DNA of 64,000 nt from an uncultured Clostridia bacterium (lineage in GTDB: Bacteria; Bacillota; Clostridia; Oscillospirales; Acutalibacteraceae), in the NCBI GenBank assembly GCA_937884995.1, contig CAKZZL010000027.1:34529-98528 (forward strand). Reading direction: 5' to 3'. Positions 15,875-24,733 of this stretch are shown piece after piece. Each line of letters opens with the position of its first letter. Positions within the stretch are counted from its first letter, which is position 1. The notes under the pieces were generated by a model that did no database searches, was not told where the DNA came from, and saw only the letters and a program-made list of their open reading frames with translations. The position numbers and the translations under genes were made by a program.

Positions 15875-17143
15875 ATGAAGATAATGGTTATAGGCGGTGG
15901 TGGCAGAGAGCATGCTATCATCAAAAAGATAAAAGAAAATAAGGAAGCAGAGACAATCTATGCACTGCCCGGAAACGGAGGAATGGAAAAGGATGCGGTA
16001 TGTGTCGACATTCCGGCTACGGATATAGAAAAGGCTGTGGAGTTTGCAAAGAACAATAATATTGATTTTGCTGTTGTAGCTCCCGATGACCCTTTGGTAT
16101 TGGGAATGGTGGATGCACTTGAAAAAGCAGGCGTTCCTTGTTTCGGACCGAGAGCCAATGCTGCCATAATCGAGGGCAGTAAGGTGTTTTCTAAAAATCT
16201 CATGAAAAAATACAATATTCCCACAGCGGAATATGAGGTTTTTTCAGATATGGACAAGGCTCTTTCCTATCTTGAAACAGCGCCTATACCGACCGTTATT
16301 AAAGCAGATGGCCTGGCCTTGGGCAAAGGCGTCATAATAGCAGAGACAAGGCAGGAAGCCAAAGAAGCCGTTATTTCCATGATGAAAGATAAAAAGTTCG
16401 GAAAGAGCGGAGAAAATATTGTCATAGAAGAGTTCCTTACAGGACCGGAAGTATCTGTTTTAACTTTTACCGACGGTAATGTTGTAAAGCCCATGATTTC
16501 GTCCATGGATCATAAAAGAGCGCTGGATGGAGACAAGGGCCTTAATACCGGAGGCATGGGCACGGTTGCACCGAATCCGTATTATACAGATGATATTGCA
16601 AAAAGATGTATGGATGAAATCTTTATCCCTACAATCAAGGCAATGAATTCAGAGGGCAGAACCTTCAAAGGCTGTTTGTATTTCGGACTTATGCTGACTC
16701 CAAAAGGACCTAAGGTTATTGAGTATAACTGCAGATTCGGAGACCCCGAAACTCAGGTCGTTCTTCCACTTTTGGAAACTGATCTTTTAACAATAATGAT
16801 GGCAGTTTCAAAAGGAGAACTTGAAAATACACAGGTAAAATTCAGTGATAATTCTGCATGCTGTGTAATCATGGCTTCTAAGGGTTATCCTCTCTCTTAT
16901 GAAAAAGGATTTGAAATAACTTTTAAAAAAGATGTTGAAAAATATACATATATTGCAGGAGCAAAACTTGAAGATGGCAAACTTCTGACAAATGGAGGAA
17001 GAGTGCTGGGTGTTACGGCTGTTGAGCCTACGCTTGAAGAAGCTATAAAGTCTGCATATGAAAAAGTAAAGTCGGTAAGTTTTGCAAATGCTTTTTACAG
17101 GAAGGACATAGGAACCAGAGCGCTTAAGGCAAAGGAGATATAA
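15875..17143 (+). CDS. purD: Phosphoribosylamine-glycine ligase (GAR synthetase)
   Basis: A 422-residue ATP-grasp enzyme joining glycine to phosphoribosylamine. The N-terminal MVIGGGGREHAI, the ATP-grasp region KADGLALGKGV (about residues 146-156) and EYNCRFGDPETQ (about 283-294) are diagnostic. The stop is followed one base later by purL. The substrate phosphoribosylamine is unstable, so its supply by the unusual PurF homologue in the same operon matters for this enzyme. Confidence 0.96.
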   Translation: MKIMVIGGGGREHAIIKKIKENKEAETIYALPGNGGMEKDAVCVDIPATDIEKAVEFAKNNNIDFAVVAPDDPLVLGMVDALEKAGVPCFGPRANAAIIEGSKVFSKNLMKKYNIPTAEYEVFSDMDKALSYLETAPIPTVIKADGLALGKGVIIAETRQEAKEAVISMMKDKKFGKSGENIVIEEFLTGPEVSVLTFTDGNVVKPMISSMDHKRALDGDKGLNTGGMGTVAPNPYYTDDIAKRCMDEIFIPTIKAMNSEGRTFKGCLYFGLMLTPKGPKVIEYNCRFGDPETQVVLPLLETDLLTIMMAVSKGELENTQVKFSDNSACCVIMASKGYPLSYEKGFEITFKKDVEKYTYIAGAKLEDGKLLTNGGRVLGVTAVEPTLEEAIKSAYEKVKSVSFANAFYRKDIGTRALKAKEI

Positions 17144-17144
17144 G

Positions 17145-20100
17145 ATGGTTTACAGAGTTTTCGTAGAGAAAAAGCCGGGGCTTGACAATGAAGCCCGGGA
17201 ATTGCGGTATGAATTTCGCCACTTTCTCGGAATTAAATCTGTTGAGAAAGTAAGAGTTATTAACAGATATGATGCTGAAGATATAAGTGAAGAACTGTTT
17301 GACTATGCCGTTAAGACGGTCTTTTCCGAGCCTCAGCTTGATATAACATCTTCCGAAATGGAAAAAGAAAATGCCCTTGTATTTGCGGTTGAATTTCTTC
17401 CGGGACAATTTGATCAAAGAGCCGACTCGGCAGCCCAATGTATTCAGATAATTTCCCAGGGTGAAAGACCGCTTGTAAGATCTGCAAAAGTATATATAGT
17501 TTACGGCAATTTAAGTGAAGAAGAAATTGCCGAAATCAAAAAGTATGTCATAAATCCTGTTGAATCAAGGGAAGCTTCCTTGCAAAAGCCTGAAACTCTT
17601 CAGACTAATTACGATATACCCACAAGTGTAAAAACACTTGACGACTTTATAGACTATGATAAATCAGAACTTGAAAAATTTGTAAACGATTACGGTCTTG
17701 CCATGGATACAGATGACATAGCCTTTTGCCAGGATTATTTCAAAAAAGAAAAGAGAAATCCCACAATCACAGAGATCAGAATGATTGATACATACTGGTC
17801 GGATCACTGCAGACATACAACCTTCCTGACGGTTATAAACAATGTGAAATTCGAGGATCCTATTCTTGAAAAAGCATATAACGATTATATAAATGTAAGA
17901 AAAGAAATCGGAAGAACAAAGCCAATATGCCTGATGGATCTGGCTACGGTGGCAGTTAAGTATCTCAAATCACAGGGACTTCTTGATAAGCTTGATGAGT
18001 CCGAGGAGATTAATGCCTGCACAGTAAAAATCAATATAGAAGTTGACGGAAAAGAAGAGCCCTGGCTCCTTTTATTCAAAAATGAAACACACAACCATCC
18101 TACCGAAATCGAACCCTTCGGTGGCGCTGCAACATGTATAGGCGGAGCTATAAGGGACCCGCTTTCGGGCAGAAGTTATGTGTACGGAGCCATGCGTGTA
18201 ACGGGCGCAGCAGATCCATTAAAGCCCGTAAAGGACACAATTCCCGGCAAACTGCCACAGAGAAAAATAGTTACAACGGCAGCCGCAGGTTATTCATCAT
18301 ACGGAAACCAGATAGGACTTGCCACAGGCATAGTTGATGAAATCTATCATCCGGGATATGCAGCAAAAAGAATGGAAATCGGCGCAGTTATAGCTGCTGC
18401 ACCGGCTGAAAATGTCAGAAGGGAAAGACCTGCTCCGGGAGATGTAGTCATTCTCCTGGGAGGAAGTACCGGACGCGACGGCATAGGCGGGGCTACGGGC
18501 TCATCAAAAGCACATAACGCACATTCTGTTGAAACATGCGGAGCAGAGGTGCAAAAAGGTAATGCACCCGAAGAACGCAAACTGCAGAGACTTTTCAGAA
18601 ACAGGGAAGCCTGCAGAATGATAAAAAGATGTAACGACTTCGGTGCCGGCGGCGTATCCGTGGCAATCGGAGAACTGGCAGATGGACTGGATATTGATCT
18701 TAATGCCGTACCCAAAAAGTACGAGGGACTGGACGGAACCGAACTTGCCATAAGCGAGTCTCAGGAAAGAATGGCCGTAGTTATAGAAAAAGAAAACATA
18801 AATGCATTTCTGAAACTGGCGGCAGAGGAGAACCTTCAGGCATGTCCCGTTGCAGTAGTTAAAGAAGACCCGCGCCTTACAATGACATGGAACGGCAAAA
18901 AGATAGTTGATATCAGCAGAGAATTCTTAAATTCAAACGGTGCTGAAAAACATATAGATATATGGTCGGCAAAATGCTCTGACTACAGAAAAGAAATCAG
19001 CGGTGACTTTTGCGATAATTTCACCGATATGGTTGATGACCTTAATATTTGCTCAAAAAGAGGCCTTTCGGAACGTTTTGATTCCACAATAGGCGCCGGA
19101 ACAGTGCTTATGCCTTTCGGCGGTAAGAATCAGCTTACGCCCATCCAGGCAATGGTCCAGAAAATTCCTGTTGAGAAAAAGCACACCGATGATTGCTCTC
19201 TTATGTCCTGGGGATATAACCCGTTTATTATGGAAAAGTCTCCATATCACGGAGCCTATCTTGCAGTCATCGAATCAGTATCAAAACTTATTGCTACGGG
19301 AGCTTCTTTCAGGGATGTTTATCTTACTTTCCAGGAGTATTTTGCAAGACCCGGCCATGACGGAAAACGCTGGGGACAGCCGCTTTCAGCACTTCTTGGG
19401 GCCTTTGAGGCACAGCTTGATCTCAAAATAGGTTCAATCGGCGGAAAGGATTCTATGAGCGGCAGTTTTGAAAAACTTGATGTGCCGCCTACACTTGTTT
19501 CTTTTGCAGTAACAACCGGAAAAACCGATGACATTATCTCACCAGAATTCAAAAAGGCCGGAAACAAGGTAGCAATCATAGAGACTGAATACGATGAAAA
19601 CATGCTTCCGAAAAAGGAAAGCCTTTTTGCAAACTTCGAAAAGGTTAATAAGCTTATAAAAGAGGAAAAAGTCATTTCCTGTTATACATCGGCTCTTGGC
19701 GGTATTGCGGAAGCAATATTCAAAATGTGTATAGGTAACGAATACGGGTTCAGGTTCTCAGAAGATATAAGCGATGAAGAAACATTCGGATATAAATATG
19801 GCTCGTTTATTCTCGAAACTACTGAAGATATAGGAGAAAGGATAATCGGAAGCATCACTGAAGAGAAAAAGATCAGAAAAGGCAATCAGGAATTAAATCT
19901 GGATACTCTTCTGACTATATATGAAAACAAACTGGAGAAAGTTTATTCCTGCAATATTCCTTCCGAGGACAGACCTGTGGAAAATTTTGCGTTTGAGGCA
20001 AAATCCTATCCGGCTCCATCCTTAAAAACTGCAAAGCCTAAAGTTATAATCCCTGCCTTCCCCGGTACAAATTGCGAATATGACAGTGCAAAAGCCATGG

Positions 20101-20831
20101 CAGATGCCGGTGCGCAGCCTGAAATAATTGTCATAAATAACCTTTCTTCTGGCGGGATAAAGAGAAGCATTGAAAAGTTTGCAGAGGAACTGAAAACTGC
20201 ACAGATGATATTTATACCGGGAGGCTTCTCCGGAGGAGACGAACCGGATGGCAGCGGAAAGTTCATCACGGCATTCTTCAGAAATGCAGAAATAAAAGAC
20301 GGCGTAGCAGACTTGCTTGATAACAGGGGCGGACTTATGTGCGGCATATGTAACGGTTTTCAGGCTCTTATTAAACTCGGACTGGTTCCATACGGAAAAA
20401 TATGCGACACTGATGAGTCCTATCCCACACTTACATTCAATAATATCTCAAGGCACCAATCCAAAATTGTAAGGACAAGGATTTCCTCAAACATGTCACC
20501 TTGGCTGAGCCTCATGAATGTCGGAGATATAGTAAATGTACCGATTTCACACGGGGAAGGAAAATTCCTTGCCGATGAGGAACTCATAAGACAATTGGCC
20601 CGGAACGGACAGATAGCAACTCAGTATGTCGATTTGGATGGTAATGCTAGCAACGATATTCACTTCAATCCGAACGGATCTGCATTCGCAATAGAAGGAA
20701 TTACTTCTCCTGACGGCAGAGTATTCGGTAAGATGGGCCACAGTGAAAGAATAGGCAATGGCTTATATAAGAATGTGGAAGGCAATTATTACAACAAGAT
20801 GTTCCAAGCAGCTGTACAATACTTTAAATAA
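17145..20831 (+). CDS. purL: Phosphoribosylformylglycinamidine synthase, large single-chain type
   Basis: A 1228-residue enzyme converting FGAR, glutamine and ATP to FGAM. Two AIR-synthase-like halves carry ETHNHPTEIEPFGGAAT (about 308-324) and GSIGGKDSMSGS (about 764-775). A C-terminal class I glutaminase has C1069 in GICNGFQ and a SHGEGKF motif, so this amidotransferase looks fully active, in contrast to PurF in the same operon. Most Gram-positives split this enzyme into PurS, PurQ and PurL; the one-chain form is common in clostridia and enterobacteria. Last gene of the operon. Confidence 0.96.
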   Translation: MVYRVFVEKKPGLDNEARELRYEFRHFLGIKSVEKVRVINRYDAEDISEELFDYAVKTVFSEPQLDITSSEMEKENALVFAVEFLPGQFDQRADSAAQCIQIISQGERPLVRSAKVYIVYGNLSEEEIAEIKKYVINPVESREASLQKPETLQTNYDIPTSVKTLDDFIDYDKSELEKFVNDYGLAMDTDDIAFCQDYFKKEKRNPTITEIRMIDTYWSDHCRHTTFLTVINNVKFEDPILEKAYNDYINVRKEIGRTKPICLMDLATVAVKYLKSQGLLDKLDESEEINACTVKINIEVDGKEEPWLLLFKNETHNHPTEIEPFGGAATCIGGAIRDPLSGRSYVYGAMRVTGAADPLKPVKDTIPGKLPQRKIVTTAAAGYSSYGNQIGLATGIVDEIYHPGYAAKRMEIGAVIAAAPAENVRRERPAPGDVVILLGGSTGRDGIGGATGSSKAHNAHSVETCGAEVQKGNAPEERKLQRLFRNREACRMIKRCNDFGAGGVSVAIGELADGLDIDLNAVPKKYEGLDGTELAISESQERMAVVIEKENINAFLKLAAEENLQACPVAVVKEDPRLTMTWNGKKIVDISREFLNSNGAEKHIDIWSAKCSDYRKEISGDFCDNFTDMVDDLNICSKRGLSERFDSTIGAGTVLMPFGGKNQLTPIQAMVQKIPVEKKHTDDCSLMSWGYNPFIMEKSPYHGAYLAVIESVSKLIATGASFRDVYLTFQEYFARPGHDGKRWGQPLSALLGAFEAQLDLKIGSIGGKDSMSGSFEKLDVPPTLVSFAVTTGKTDDIISPEFKKAGNKVAIIETEYDENMLPKKESLFANFEKVNKLIKEEKVISCYTSALGGIAEAIFKMCIGNEYGFRFSEDISDEETFGYKYGSFILETTEDIGERIIGSITEEKKIRKGNQELNLDTLLTIYENKLEKVYSCNIPSEDRPVENFAFEAKSYPAPSLKTAKPKVIIPAFPGTNCEYDSAKAMADAGAQPEIIVINNLSSGGIKRSIEKFAEELKTAQMIFIPGGFSGGDEPDGSGKFITAFFRNAEIKDGVADLLDNRGGLMCGICNGFQALIKLGLVPYGKICDTDESYPTLTFNNISRHQSKIVRTRISSNMSPWLSLMNVGDIVNVPISHGEGKFLADEELIRQLARNGQIATQYVDLDGNASNDIHFNPNGSAFAIEGITSPDGRVFGKMGHSERIGNGLYKNVEGNYYNKMFQAAVQYFK

Positions 20832-20838
20832 ATCATTC

Positions 20839-20875
20839 AAAAAGCCTCAACTTTTCACTAAGTCGAGGCTTTTTA
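20839..20875 (+). terminator. Terminator of the pur operon
   Basis: A 13-base stem with one A-C mismatch (20840-20852 with 20861-20873), eight-base loop, T-rich 3' arm. Confidence 0.85.
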
Positions 20876-20928
20876 GTATAAAGAGTTACAGCTTAATACA
20901 AAAAAATACATACCAATCATTCAAAATT

Positions 20929-20956
20929 TTGCATGAACATTTTTAAGGGGTATAAT
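20929..20956 (+). promoter_or_regulatory. Possible promoter overlapping the small membrane-protein gene
   Basis: TTGCAT (20929-20934), 16-base spacer, perfect TATAAT (20951-20956). It lies across the first possible ATG (20933) and before the second (20972), so it bears on the start choice. Confidence 0.4.
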
Positions 20957-21316
20957 ATAGTTATTATTTCGATGCTTTCAGTTTCAGTTCTTTTGATAAT
21001 TTTGTTTGGATTTATTCACATCACATGGGACAGGGAAGAAATAGGATATGCCATACCATTAAAAAGTCTGTCTGAGGCTTTGAAGGAGCACACAACGGTT
21101 GAGATGGAAGATACATCCAATATAGCTGTGAAAATGGAAGCAAGATATATAACTGCAATAAGTCCCAAGGCTTTTCCATTGGACGATGAGCAAGTAAAAA
21201 AGAACAGGTCCAAAATCATTGAAGACGATGAACCCGACGGAACAGAATACATCATAACGGTAAGACTGACAGGATCTGACTGCAATCTTGATTACAAGGT
21301 TGTCAGAGGAGACTGA
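20933..21316 (+). CDS. Small single-pass membrane protein of unknown function
   Basis: Up to 127 residues; no family recognised. One hydrophobic segment (about residues 10-28) is followed by a charged extracytoplasmic part of about 95 residues rich in Asp, Glu and Lys. Neither candidate start has a good ribosome site: ATG 20933 is preceded by AT-rich sequence, and ATG 20972 lies 16 bases after a TATAAT box, which would give a very short leader. It sits between the pur terminator and a convergent kinase gene, so it is probably a single-gene unit. Confidence 0.55.
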   Translation: MNIFKGYNIVIISMLSVSVLLIILFGFIHITWDREEIGYAIPLKSLSEALKEHTTVEMEDTSNIAVKMEARYITAISPKAFPLDDEQVKKNRSKIIEDDEPDGTEYIITVRLTGSDCNLDYKVVRGD

Positions 21317-21367
21317 ATTCACGGCAGATAAGCCGGGGGAAAATAAAAGAGAATAACAATTTAATTA

Positions 21368-21400
21368 AAAATGCGGGGCCTGTATTTGGCTCCGCATTTT
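21368..21400. terminator. Bidirectional terminator
   Basis: A 13-base stem with one G-U pair (21368-21380 with 21388-21400), A-rich on the left and T-rich on the right, placed between two convergent genes. Confidence 0.85.
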
Positions 21401-21407
21401 CTTGTCG

Positions 21408-22514
21408 TTATATATACTTTTGCGTTATTTCTTTCATCTTATCCATATTTATTTCTATATCTCTGGACAGCGCCAGCTGATTGCGGCAACGTTCCAGATT
21501 GTGCATGGGATGGGTTATTTTGAAATACAAGTCTCCGTTTAAATAGTCCGTTAAAAAGCGAATGCCCAGTTCCAAGGCCAGAACTTTGACAGAAAACGGG
21601 AGTAAATCCTTCTCAAGGTCGTTTAACTTATCAGCACAACTTGAAAGGTAACCCTTTGTATAACTTTCATACAGATTCAGGTCAATCCCGACTTTAGATG
21701 TATCCGGCTCATCCTCTATTACCTTGTTTGCACCGAAACGGACACTGTCGCCGAAATCATAAAGTGAAAGACCCGGCATTACCGTATCAAGATCTATTAT
21801 GCATATGCCTTCATCAGTCTCATTATCAAAAAGCACGTTATTAAGTTTGGTGTCATTGTGGGTAACTCGTATCGGAAGAAGCCCGGCATCTGTAAGTTCA
21901 GCAAGCTTTTTGCAATCACTTTCTCTGGAAATTATGAATTCTATTTCAGCTTGAATGTCTTTAGCTTTTCCCACAGCATCGGTTTTGAGTGCATCCTTTA
22001 ATTGTTCAAGCCGTATTTTGGTGTTGTGAAAGTTTTCTATTGTTTCGTAGAGACTTTGTCCGTCAAAATCAGAGAGAAGGTTTTGAAATTCTCCGAATGC
22101 TCTGCCGCAGGCCTCAAAAACAGAAGGCTTATCTATGGTGTTTAATGTGTATACTCCGTCTATATAATGATAGAGCCTCCAGAAATTTGCGTTTTCATCT
22201 TTGCAGCAACAGTTGCCGTCTGAAGCAGCTAAAAAAGACAAAACACGTCTTTGGGGATCCAGTCCTTTTTGTATGATTGCATTATGTATATGCGATGTTA
22301 CTGCTGATATGTTTTTCATCAGTTCATACGGATTTTTAAAGACATATGTGTTAATGTTTTGCAGGGTGTATTTTTCCTCTTTGCCGCAATTATCAAATGA
22401 GATAACATAAGTCTTGTTGATAATGCCGTCGCTTTTTGTTTTGTATCCGGTAAATCTTCCGGGGATACTGAATTCCCGACAAATATAGTCAATATCGAAA
22501 GGCAAGTTTTCCAT
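21408..22514 (-). CDS. N-acetylhexosamine 1-kinase-like phosphotransferase
   Basis: A 368-residue kinase of the aminoglycoside-phosphotransferase fold. Several segments match what I know of bifidobacterial NahK: INKTYVI near residue 29, NTYVFKNP, RVTHNDTKLNN (catalytic loop, near residue 217), IIDLDTVMPG (metal loop, near residue 239), FGDSVRFGAN and FLTDYLNGD. NahK phosphorylates GlcNAc/GalNAc at C1 in use of host glycans. The rest of that pathway (galacto-N-biose phosphorylase and so on) is not here; the gene has its own promoter. A kinase for a related sugar is possible. Confidence 0.75.
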   Translation of the reverse strand: MENLPFDIDYICREFSIPGRFTGYKTKSDGIINKTYVISFDNCGKEEKYTLQNINTYVFKNPYELMKNISAVTSHIHNAIIQKGLDPQRRVLSFLAASDGNCCCKDENANFWRLYHYIDGVYTLNTIDKPSVFEACGRAFGEFQNLLSDFDGQSLYETIENFHNTKIRLEQLKDALKTDAVGKAKDIQAEIEFIISRESDCKKLAELTDAGLLPIRVTHNDTKLNNVLFDNETDEGICIIDLDTVMPGLSLYDFGDSVRFGANKVIEDEPDTSKVGIDLNLYESYTKGYLSSCADKLNDLEKDLLPFSVKVLALELGIRFLTDYLNGDLYFKITHPMHNLERCRNQLALSRDIEINMDKMKEITQKYI

Positions 22515-22543
22515 CGTTTTTCTCCTGTAAGTTCATTATGCAT

Positions 22544-22572
22544 ATACTACAACAAATGACGGATTAGGTCAA
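22544..22572 (-). promoter_or_regulatory. Promoter of the NahK-like gene
   Basis: On the minus strand TTGACC (22567-22572), 17-base spacer, TAGTAT (22544-22549). Confidence 0.65.
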
Positions 22573-22603
22573 CGAAAAAAGATATAATTATTCGTATTTT
22601 CTC

Positions 22604-22632
22604 TTTACATAGTTATGCATTTAGGGTAAAAT
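22604..22632 (+). promoter_or_regulatory. Promoter of the pyrH-polC gene run
   Basis: TTTACA (22604-22609), 17-base spacer, TAAAAT (22627-22632). Confidence 0.75.
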
Positions 22633-22669
22633 ATTAAAGATAGTAATTTTGTCTTCAGGAGGTCTTTTT

Positions 22670-23383
22670 ATGGAGCCTAAATACAAAAGAATATTGCTGA
22701 AATTAAGCGGCGAGGTTCTTGCCGGTGACAAAGGACACGGATTCGATTTTGATGTGGTAAATGAAGTGTGTTCGTCAGTAAAAAAACTGCATGATCTTGG
22801 TGTACAGGTTGCAATCGTTGTAGGCGGCGGCAATTTCTGGAGAGGCAGATCGAGCGGAGACATGGACAGAACCAGGGCAGATCATATAGGGATGCTGGCA
22901 ACGGTGATGAACTCACTTGCACTAGCAGATACGCTGGAAACATTGGGAGTTGAGGCTGTGGTACAAACAGCACTTGATATGCCCAGAATCGCAGAACCCT
23001 TTGTAAAGACAAAAGCAGTTGCTCATCTTGAAGACGGAAAGGTAGTGATTTTCGGATGCGGAACCGGAAGCCCCTTCTTTTCAACAGACACGGGAGCTGC
23101 ATTGAGAGCTGCGGAAATCGGAGCGGACATCATATTCAAGGCAACAAACGTTGACGGAGTTTATGATAAGGATCCAAACAAATTTTATGACGCAGAAAAG
23201 TATGATGTTATAACACATCAGGAAATACTCAGCAAAGGCCTTAAGGTTATGGACAGCACGGCTGCATCTCTTTGCCGTGACAACAATATACCGATATTGG
23301 TATTCAACTTAAATGACCCTGAAAACATGGTAAGGGCCATTGAAGGTGAAACAATAGGGACATTATGTGTAGAGGAGATTTAA
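22670..23383 (+). CDS. pyrH: UMP kinase
   Basis: A 237-residue bacterial UMP kinase of the amino-acid-kinase fold, phosphorylating UMP to UDP. It starts MEPKYKRILLKLSGE after CAGGAGG; the frame is open seven codons further up but without better support. VVGGGNFWRG is near residue 46, GTGSPFFSTDTGAALRA near residue 130 and NVDGVYDKDP near residue 156. It links to the pyr operon as the next step after UMP, but is transcribed with frr as in most bacteria. Confidence 0.97.
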   Translation: MEPKYKRILLKLSGEVLAGDKGHGFDFDVVNEVCSSVKKLHDLGVQVAIVVGGGNFWRGRSSGDMDRTRADHIGMLATVMNSLALADTLETLGVEAVVQTALDMPRIAEPFVKTKAVAHLEDGKVVIFGCGTGSPFFSTDTGAALRAAEIGADIIFKATNVDGVYDKDPNKFYDAEKYDVITHQEILSKGLKVMDSTAASLCRDNNIPILVFNLNDPENMVRAIEGETIGTLCVEEI

Positions 23384-23386
23384 GTT

Positions 23387-23941
23387 ATGGAAACAGTATT
23401 TAAGAATATGGAAGACAAAATGAACAAAGCTATAAGCGAACTGGAACATGAGTTTGCAGGCATGCGCGCAGGCAGGGCTTCTGTATCTGTGCTTGATAAG
23501 ATTATGGTTGACTATTACGGAGTTCCGACACAGATTCAGCAAATGGCAGCAGTATCTGTGTCAGAAGGAAGAATCCTTGTTATTCAGCCCTGGGATGTTT
23601 CAACAATAAAACCGATTGAGAAGGCTATACAGGCTTCTGACATCGGCATAAACCCGATGAATGACGGCAAGGTTATCCGCCTTACATTCCCGCCGTTGAC
23701 AGAAGAGAGAAGAAAGATGCTCTCAAAAGAAGTCAGAGTTATGGCAGAAGAGAGAAAAGTTGCTATTCGCTCTGCAAGACGTGACGCTATTGAAAAGATA
23801 AAGGCAATGAAGAAATCAAGCGAGATAACAGAAGATGATCAAAGCGATGCAGAAAAGAAGATTCAAAAGACAACTGATGACTTTATTAAGCAGATAGATG
23901 ATATAGCTTCAAAAAAAGAAAAGGAAATAATGGAGATATAA
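23387..23941 (+). CDS. frr: Ribosome recycling factor
   Basis: A 184-residue RRF, the standard length. ELEHEFAGMRAGRASVSVLD at the start of domain I, the hinge region around VIRLTFPPLTEERR (near residue 103) and the long C-terminal charged helix are typical. It works with EF-G to split ribosomes after termination. It starts three bases after pyrH, with its ribosome site inside the pyrH end. Confidence 0.97.
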   Translation: METVFKNMEDKMNKAISELEHEFAGMRAGRASVSVLDKIMVDYYGVPTQIQQMAAVSVSEGRILVIQPWDVSTIKPIEKAIQASDIGINPMNDGKVIRLTFPPLTEERRKMLSKEVRVMAEERKVAIRSARRDAIEKIKAMKKSSEITEDDQSDAEKKIQKTTDDFIKQIDDIASKKEKEIMEI

Positions 23942-23946
23942 AATAC

Positions 23947-23971
23947 AGGCGACTCTAAGTCGCCTTTATTT
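23947..23971 (+). terminator. Weak terminator or attenuator between frr and uppS
   Basis: AGGCGACT (23947-23954) pairs with AGTCGCCT (23958-23965) around a three-base loop and is followed by a short interrupted T tract. As downstream genes are essential and close, it is probably a partial terminator. Confidence 0.5.
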
Positions 23972-23985
23972 GCTGGTAATAAAAC

Positions 23986-24714
23986 ATGAAAGATAATCTT
24001 AATTTTTCGTTTCTCCCCAAACATATCGGTTTCATAATGGACGGAAACGGCCGCTGGGCAAAGCAACGCGGACTGGAAAGATATGAGGGACACATAGAGG
24101 GAGCCAAGACCTTCAGAAAAATAGGAGAGTTCGCGGCAGACATCGGCATAAAGTGTATGACCTTTTATGCATTTTCAACCGAAAACTGGAAAAGGCCCCA
24201 AAAGGAAGTTGATGCAATAATGCAACTCTTCCGTGATTACCTTATAGAGGCAGAAGAGAGAAAAGCAGAAAACGAGGAAAAAGGAATCTCTCTGAGATTC
24301 ATAGGTGACAGAAAAGGCATTCCGGAAGATATCATCAAGCTGATGGAACATATACAGTCGGAAAGCAGCAGCAAAAACAACGTTATTATCAATATTGCCA
24401 TAAATTACGGCGGCAGAGATGAAATCGTCAAGGCTGTTAAGAAAATAGCAGCTGATGTAAAAGACGGCAAAGTCCAAATTAATGACATTGACGAAAAAAT
24501 GATTTCGGACAACCTGTACACAGCAGGTCTGCCGGATCCGGACCTCATTATACGGCCGAGCGGGGAATACAGGACATCAAACTTTCTCACATATCAGTCT
24601 GCATATTCAGAACTTTGGTTTCCTGATGTGCTTTGGCCTGATTTTTCCGAGGATGATTTGATAGAAGCTCTGCGTGCCTTTGAACAAAGAAACAGACGTT
24701 TCGGCGGAGTATAG
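23986..24714 (+). CDS. uppS: Undecaprenyl diphosphate synthase (isoprenyl transferase)
   Basis: A 242-residue cis-prenyltransferase making the C55 lipid carrier for wall and surface polymers. The HIGFIMDGNGRWAKQRG motif with its catalytic Asp is near residue 10, TFYAFSTENWKRP near residue 64, and the C-terminal DLIIRPSGEYRTSNFL and SELWFPDVLWPDF are intact. The ribosome site is weak. It follows a possible attenuator and precedes cdsA as in most Firmicutes. Confidence 0.96.
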   Translation: MKDNLNFSFLPKHIGFIMDGNGRWAKQRGLERYEGHIEGAKTFRKIGEFAADIGIKCMTFYAFSTENWKRPQKEVDAIMQLFRDYLIEAEERKAENEEKGISLRFIGDRKGIPEDIIKLMEHIQSESSSKNNVIINIAINYGGRDEIVKAVKKIAADVKDGKVQINDIDEKMISDNLYTAGLPDPDLIIRPSGEYRTSNFLTYQSAYSELWFPDVLWPDFSEDDLIEALRAFEQRNRRFGGV

Positions 24715-24733
24715 TATAGGAAGGTTAATTATT

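Noticed and set aside
22677..23102. Minus-strand open frame of 141 codons inside pyrH
   Set aside because: Shadow of pyrH, with Leu/Pro/Arg-rich composition typical of antisense frames.
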